From the NCBI GenBank assembly GCA_900321645.1, contig ONWZ01000113.1:1-10077 (forward strand): a stretch of DNA of 10,077 nucleotides. The letters are read 5' to 3'. The stretch is from an uncultured Eubacteriales bacterium (GTDB lineage Bacteria; Bacillota_I; Bacilli_A; RF39; UBA660). Shown here piece after piece: positions 6,421-10,077 of this stretch (its first letter is position 1; each line of letters begins with the position of its first letter). The position numbers and the translations under genes were made by a program. The notes beneath the pieces are model-generated. The model was not told the DNA's origin. It ran no database searches and worked only from the letters and a program-made list of their open reading frames with translations.

Positions 6421-7629
6421 TTAATTCTCCTTTAAATATTCGATTAATTTATTGTACGTGTCCATTTTTAGACTTGTAACTGTAGATGAAATAGTTTGTG
6501 GTACACCTAAGCCAATACTTGATACATCATAGGTACCACCCGTAACACCGGTTCTAAAGCCATATTTTTCCCAAGCAATTTGACCAATTTCTTTATCGTT
6601 CAAAGCTTCATATAATTTAGCTCCTTTATCAGTGAATACTGTAAAGCAATGGGAATTCCAAATGGTTGGCGTTGGATATAAAATTCTAATATCATCTTTT
6701 ACTTGATTGAAAGCATCAGGACTTGAATTAGCAAAATCAATCATGCTCTTTTCATAGTCGACAATCATTGGCTCTCCACCCATACCGGTTTTTAAATATC
6801 TTTCAAATAAATCAGCTGGTGTATTATTCATATAACCTGATTTAATATAGAAATCTTTTAATTTAGGTAAATTTTTATCAATATTATCAGTTGTTACTTG
6901 GGCTTCACTTAAGATTGATAATAATAATCCATAATAAGTAGCTCCGGGAGATGATGATACTGGATCAGTGGAAGCAATGTTAATTGTGCCATATAGATTG
7001 GTTAATCCAATATCAGACCACTTCTTACCTTCAAGAATATAATCAATTAATTTATTCATATCGGTAATATAATATACACCATCGGTTTCAGTAACAATGT
7101 TTTCATTAATTAAAGCATCTACTACTTTACCCCAACTATAAATAACGATTGGTGTATTTAAGGTTAAACCGCCATCTAAAACGGTATACCTATCAGCTTC
7201 TCCTAATTCTTTATTAGGAAATAGTTTGTAGTAGTCATAGAATCTTTGGTCAGATGTAAACAAGGCATCATAAGTACTAACGCCATCTGAATGGATTGTA
7301 TATTCACCACCATTTGCCATCTTTTCAGCAATACTCTTATTACCTAGGCCAACATATTCTCTAATTAATGGTTTAGTGATTGTTTTACCATTACTCCAAG
7401 TATCAAAGACAACGTTTAGTTTGTATTTGCTTCTTAAGATTTTAATGACATCTTTATCATTTAAAAAGTCTTCTTTACCACCACCAGTCGCTACATAGAC
7501 AGTTGTTAGTTTACCACTAAGAACACTGCCCGTATCGTTATCACTAATATTTTTGATAACGATTATGGCTACGATTAGAATGATAAATAAGATTAAACCT
7601 GCGAATACTTTTTTATTCTTCATCTTCAT
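6421..7629 (-). CDS. Membrane-anchored substrate-binding protein (type 2 periplasmic-binding fold)
   Basis: The 402-residue product has a short basic N-terminus (MKMKNKK), one hydrophobic helix at about 8-26 and no lipobox cysteine, so it should be an uncleaved anchor with the rest outside the cell. The outer part resembles solute-binding proteins of the type 2 fold. Features are a TVYVATGGG strand-loop after the anchor, INIASTDPVSSSPGATYYG (216-234 region), PMIVDYEKSMIDF (288-300) and YPTPTIWNSHCFTVF (318-332), with KYGFRTG near 355-361. No transport permease or ATPase lies nearby, so sensing or scaffolding is as plausible as uptake. The ligand is unknown. Start choice is not certain: ATG 7629 is 5 nt from AAAGG and ATG 7623 is 11 nt away. 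The gene overlaps xpaC by 17 nt. Confidence 0.8.
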   Translation of the reverse strand: MKMKNKKVFAGLILFIILIVAIIVIKNISDNDTGSVLSGKLTTVYVATGGGKEDFLNDKDVIKILRSKYKLNVVFDTWSNGKTITKPLIREYVGLGNKSIAEKMANGGEYTIHSDGVSTYDALFTSDQRFYDYYKLFPNKELGEADRYTVLDGGLTLNTPIVIYSWGKVVDALINENIVTETDGVYYITDMNKLIDYILEGKKWSDIGLTNLYGTINIASTDPVSSSPGATYYGLLLSILSEAQVTTDNIDKNLPKLKDFYIKSGYMNNTPADLFERYLKTGMGGEPMIVDYEKSMIDFANSSPDAFNQVKDDIRILYPTPTIWNSHCFTVFTDKGAKLYEALNDKEIGQIAWEKYGFRTGVTGGTYDVSSIGLGVPQTISSTVTSLKMDTYNKLIEYLKEN

Positions 7630-8242
7630 CACTACCTTTCATTATTTCATTACCAGCAATTCCATCGGCTTTTAACATTAAATTATAAACTTTCATTTCC
7701 GCATCAGCATCCATAATATCATTTTGATATAGAGATGCCAATATATTTGAGAATGCTTTATTGGTATCTTTAATCATCTTATCAGCTTTAACTAAGAATT
7801 CTTTACCTTCTTCAGATTTTAATTTTTGATTTTCAACTTCATCATATTTCTTAACGATTTTAATTAAAACTGGTAAATAGTAATCAAAGAAATTATTTGT
7901 TTGTTTAGCTTTTTTGGGATTAAACTGAATCGTATTAAGTATTTTTATGATTGTTTCATATATTTCTGTTAAATTATTTCTTGTTTCAACTGATTCAACT
8001 TTCGGAATTAAATTTAAGATTTCTCTATTTTGTTTTTTTGCTTCCGTGATCTTTAAATATAATTCTCTATCAGTATCTTTTAAGCTTTCTTTTCCTTTAA
8101 CTCCGGATAAGACTAATTCACTAGCACCAAAGGCAACACAGCCTATGGCTAAGGCTGGTGCTAAGGCAATTGACATACCTAAGTAAGGAATGGCAAAGAA
8201 TGCACCGCCGACAACGGCTGAAACAACTTCTTTATTTCTCAT
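7613..8242 (-). CDS. xpaC: XpaC-like membrane protein (5-bromo-4-chloroindolyl phosphate hydrolysis family)
   Basis: The 209-residue protein starts with a hydrophobic, Gly/Ala-rich region (about 5-47) that can form a two-helix membrane hairpin, followed by a helical cytoplasmic domain. The family hallmark is clear: NFFDYYLPVLIKIVKKYDEV (117-136), preceded by NLIPKVESVETRNNLTEIY (77-95) and IIKILNTI. Bacillus subtilis XpaC gave the family its name from X-phosphate hydrolysis, but no phosphatase motif is visible and the real role is unclear. The C-terminus is acidic (SDEDEE). The ATG shares one base with the stop of the preceding gene (TAATG), with AAGGAG about 9 nt upstream, which indicates translational coupling. 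XpaC and TelA genes are frequent neighbours, and here they are separated by a solute-binding protein gene. Confidence 0.9.
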   Translation of the reverse strand: MRNKEVVSAVVGGAFFAIPYLGMSIALAPALAIGCVAFGASELVLSGVKGKESLKDTDRELYLKITEAKKQNREILNLIPKVESVETRNNLTEIYETIIKILNTIQFNPKKAKQTNNFFDYYLPVLIKIVKKYDEVENQKLKSEEGKEFLVKADKMIKDTNKAFSNILASLYQNDIMDADAEMKVYNLMLKADGIAGNEIMKGSDEDEE

Positions 8243-9858
8243 TAGTTATAACTCCTTACTTCAGCAAAGGCTTTTTGTAAACCACTCTTACCATCAAAGA
8301 TTTTAGCATTCGTTAAATCGGCAATATCACTTAACTGATATTCACTAGAGTCTCCAAAAGTAATACTATAAATTGGAATATCTAATTTATGATTTTGATA
8401 ATATCTTTTTAAATCATAAAATGATCCAGCATTAGCTTCACCATCAGTCATTAAGATGACTGTTTTAGTGTATTCATTACTATCATCTTTTTCAAGTATC
8501 TTTAAAGCTTCGATACTTGGATCATAGATATTAGTACCTCCTCTTGCTATCAAACTATTGATATCATCGATAACAAGATTGGTTTCACTACCATATCTCG
8601 TATCATAAATATCTTTAACACTACTATTAAAGGTAATAACGGTTATCTTATCATTATCAGAGAATTGTAAATTATCAACGCTAGCTTGTTCTTTATCAAG
8701 AATATAATTCATGGCTTCTTGTAATTCTTTTAAGCCAGATCCTGACATACTGCCAGAAACATCTAAGCAAAATACGACATGCGTTGGTTTTCTAAATGCT
8801 TCAATATACATATTGATAGCTTTAGTTATTACTTTTTTACTTGGATACTTCATATCTTTTAGATATTTACTAGTATCAATTCCCCATTCAGGATTAAAGA
8901 TTTTTTTATCAGCTTTATCGTTCGTTCCGCCATACCAAGAACGATAACCATAGCTTTGCATTAGTTTAATAACCTCATCACTTCTTAAGTATGATTGAAG
9001 TTTTAAAAATTTTTCTTTATTTTTTTCATCAGTTGAATCATTATTAATATAAGCAAACGGCATATCATTAATGGCTACACCATCAACCGGATATACCATA
9101 TATAGTGGTTCTTTGCCTTTTTTAACTAAGTCTTGATTAATTTCAATCAAAGTGCTTTCATAGTTAATCATGGCATCATAGTCACCATTCATATACATTT
9201 CCGTTAAGTAATCTTCATCGCCACTGACTCTTTCAACTCCTTTAAAGAAATCTTTTAAATCTCTTTTCAAAGTATCAGACTCTAGCATTTCTTCAGTTAG
9301 GACTTCAGGGCTTCCAGCCATACTATTAAGAAAACTTAAATAACTTGTCGCACCAGTATTTGTTTTGGTAACGGAAGCCATAATATATTTTAGTTTACCA
9401 TCACGGATTGCATTTAAGATATCTTTGTTATAAATATCTTTATCCGTAAAGCCTAATTCTTTCGCTTTACTCTTAGTTATTCCCATAACTACTGGATCAA
9501 TCACAATTGATTTACTATCAGTGGTTAGATAACTATTATCTAACATATATAGCCAAATTGAATTAGAAATCCATACAGCATCATATGGTTTTGAATCAGT
9601 ATTTAATTTTTCAACAATTTCCAAATCTCCATAATGTTCGATTTCTACTTTAATGCCATTTTTCTTACCATATTTAATTAGTTTGTCATCCATTTTATCA
9701 GTTGATGTACTAGCAATAATTCTAAATGTTTTATCATTATTACTAACAATATCAGAATTACTATCCATATCATCTAAAAGTGGTGCACAGAACTTAACAA
9801 ACAAAAAAATAAGGATAATGATTATGACAATTCGATTATTCTTTTTATTCCCTTTCAT
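8242..9858 (-). CDS. Membrane-anchored solute-binding plus VWA domain protein
   Basis: The 538-residue protein has a basic N-terminus (MKGNKKNNR), one hydrophobic helix at about 9-23, then two extracellular domains. Residues 44-305 resemble a type 2 solute-binding domain: FRIIASTSTDK at the start, GATSYLSFLNSMAGSP (169-184), AMINYESTLIEI (229-240), YPVDGVAINDMPFAYI (256-271) and SYGYRSW (302-308). Residues 358-535 are a von Willebrand factor A domain with a complete metal-ion adhesion site: DVSGS (Asp366, Ser368, Ser370), Thr442 in GGTNIYD and Asp472 in MTDGE. Such domains bind protein partners through a divalent cation. Cys24 follows the anchor, but the context (VKFC) is not a good lipobox. 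The ATG at 9858 has GAGGTGG at 6 nt. It opens the operon. The SBP-VWA fusion exists in other Firmicutes; its ligand and partner are unknown. Confidence 0.9.
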   Translation of the reverse strand: MKGNKKNNRIVIIIILIFLFVKFCAPLLDDMDSNSDIVSNNDKTFRIIASTSTDKMDDKLIKYGKKNGIKVEIEHYGDLEIVEKLNTDSKPYDAVWISNSIWLYMLDNSYLTTDSKSIVIDPVVMGITKSKAKELGFTDKDIYNKDILNAIRDGKLKYIMASVTKTNTGATSYLSFLNSMAGSPEVLTEEMLESDTLKRDLKDFFKGVERVSGDEDYLTEMYMNGDYDAMINYESTLIEINQDLVKKGKEPLYMVYPVDGVAINDMPFAYINNDSTDEKNKEKFLKLQSYLRSDEVIKLMQSYGYRSWYGGTNDKADKKIFNPEWGIDTSKYLKDMKYPSKKVITKAINMYIEAFRKPTHVVFCLDVSGSMSGSGLKELQEAMNYILDKEQASVDNLQFSDNDKITVITFNSSVKDIYDTRYGSETNLVIDDINSLIARGGTNIYDPSIEALKILEKDDSNEYTKTVILMTDGEANAGSFYDLKRYYQNHKLDIPIYSITFGDSSEYQLSDIADLTNAKIFDGKSGLQKAFAEVRSYN

Positions 9859-9880
9859 TTTCCACCTCTATCTATAAATA

Positions 9881-9889
9881 ATTATATCA
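9881..9889 (-). promoter_or_regulatory. Extended -10 promoter of the five-gene operon
   Basis: On the minus strand TGATATAAT is an extended -10 element (TGnTATAAT). No good -35 hexamer sits 16-18 bp upstream: that area is the T-tract and stem of the preceding terminator. Expected transcription start is near 9874, leaving a short leader with the GAGGTGG ribosome site. Confidence 0.6.
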
Positions 9890-9896
9890 TATTATC

Positions 9897-9925
9897 AAAA
9901 AAAAGAAACACTATTTTAGTATTTC
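9897..9925 (-). terminator. Rho-independent terminator of the upstream gene
   Basis: The minus strand reads GAAATACTA, loop AAA, TAGTGTTTC, then eight T residues. The 9-bp stem includes one U-G wobble and contains the last codons and TAG stop of the gene ending at 9911. This is the strongest terminator in the window and separates that gene from the five-gene operon. Confidence 0.85.
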
Positions 9926-10077
9926 TTTCAGCCTTTTTGTTAAAGTTTCTTCCTTATCATCTTCGAGTAAATCCCAGTCACTAACACCGTCTTTATTTTT
10001 AATTGCTAATAATTTAATTTGTCCATCTTCAAGAATTAAGTAATTAACTCCTTGATCATCGATACCAATACTTAAAA
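9911..10077 (-). CDS. Unrecognised protein, C-terminal 54 residues only
   Basis: An open frame enters from the window edge and ends at a TAG within the terminator stem. The visible tail contains short strands (VNYLILEDGQIKLLAI) and then a charged helix (WDLLEDDKEETLTKRLKEI). No family can be assigned from this fragment. Support for it being real is the uninterrupted frame in the same direction as the neighbours, codon use like theirs, and a terminator placed exactly at its stop. Confidence 0.65.
   Translation of the reverse strand, partial: LSIGIDDQGVNYLILEDGQIKLLAIKNKDGVSDWDLLEDDKEETLTKRLKEILK

Noticed and set aside
9786..9789. Lipoprotein cleavage at Cys24 of the VWA protein
   Set aside because: The residues before the cysteine (Val-Lys-Phe) do not fit a lipobox, and the charged Lys inside makes signal peptidase II cleavage unlikely.
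6421..9858. An ABC importer operon
   Set aside because: Solute-binding domains are present, but there is no permease or ABC ATPase, and the AAA+ gene is of the CbbX class without ABC signature motifs.
1..10077. CRISPR array, tRNA/rRNA, insertion sequence or riboswitch
   Set aside because: No regularly spaced repeats, cloverleaf-like segments, transposase frames or long structured leaders were seen; all intergenic gaps are under 60 bases.

Overview
The window is AT-rich (about 30% G+C by eye). Every gene lies on the minus strand, so transcription runs from position 10077 towards 1. Strong AGGAGG/AGGTGA-type ribosome binding sites, sigma-A-like promoters, short U-tailed terminators, a CIRCE-like operator and TelA/XpaC family genes all point to a low-G+C Firmicute (Bacillota), or a standard-code relative close to the Mollicutes. 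Trp is encoded by TGG and no TGA is used as a stop among the nine visible stop codons, so the code appears standard. I cannot name a species.

Layout in transcription order. (1) 10077-9911 is the 3' end of an unrecognised gene, closed by a strong terminator. (2) 9858-3662 is a tight five-gene operon: a membrane-anchored solute-binding plus von Willebrand factor A (VWA) protein, an XpaC family membrane protein, a second membrane-anchored solute-binding protein, a TelA family coiled-coil protein, and a CbbX/SpoVK-like AAA+ ATPase. Neighbouring genes overlap or lie at most 13 nt apart. The operon starts at an extended -10 promoter and ends in a hairpin terminator. (3) 3606-2770 is a TtcA-family PP-loop tRNA thiolation-type enzyme whose promoter is built into the preceding terminator. 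(4) 2723-2445 is an orphan 92-residue basic protein with a perfect-consensus promoter and its own terminator. (5) 2346-490 is htpG (Hsp90), whose promoter is overlapped by a CIRCE-like operator. It is followed 7 nt later by recX (482 to beyond the window edge).

The most interesting unit is the five-gene operon. Two proteins place ligand-binding domains outside the cell, one of them fused to a complete metal-binding VWA domain. XpaC offers a membrane hairpin, and TelA and an AAA+ ATPase sit in the cytoplasm. No ABC permease or ATPase accompanies the solute-binding domains, which argues for sensing or envelope remodelling rather than import. TelA and XpaC are known to co-occur and carry toxic-anion or X-phosphate names, but the job of the full five-part assembly is not established to my knowledge. 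Calling it one system is inference from gene order and domain content.

No tRNA, rRNA, CRISPR array, insertion sequence or gene-free stretch over 300 bases was seen.
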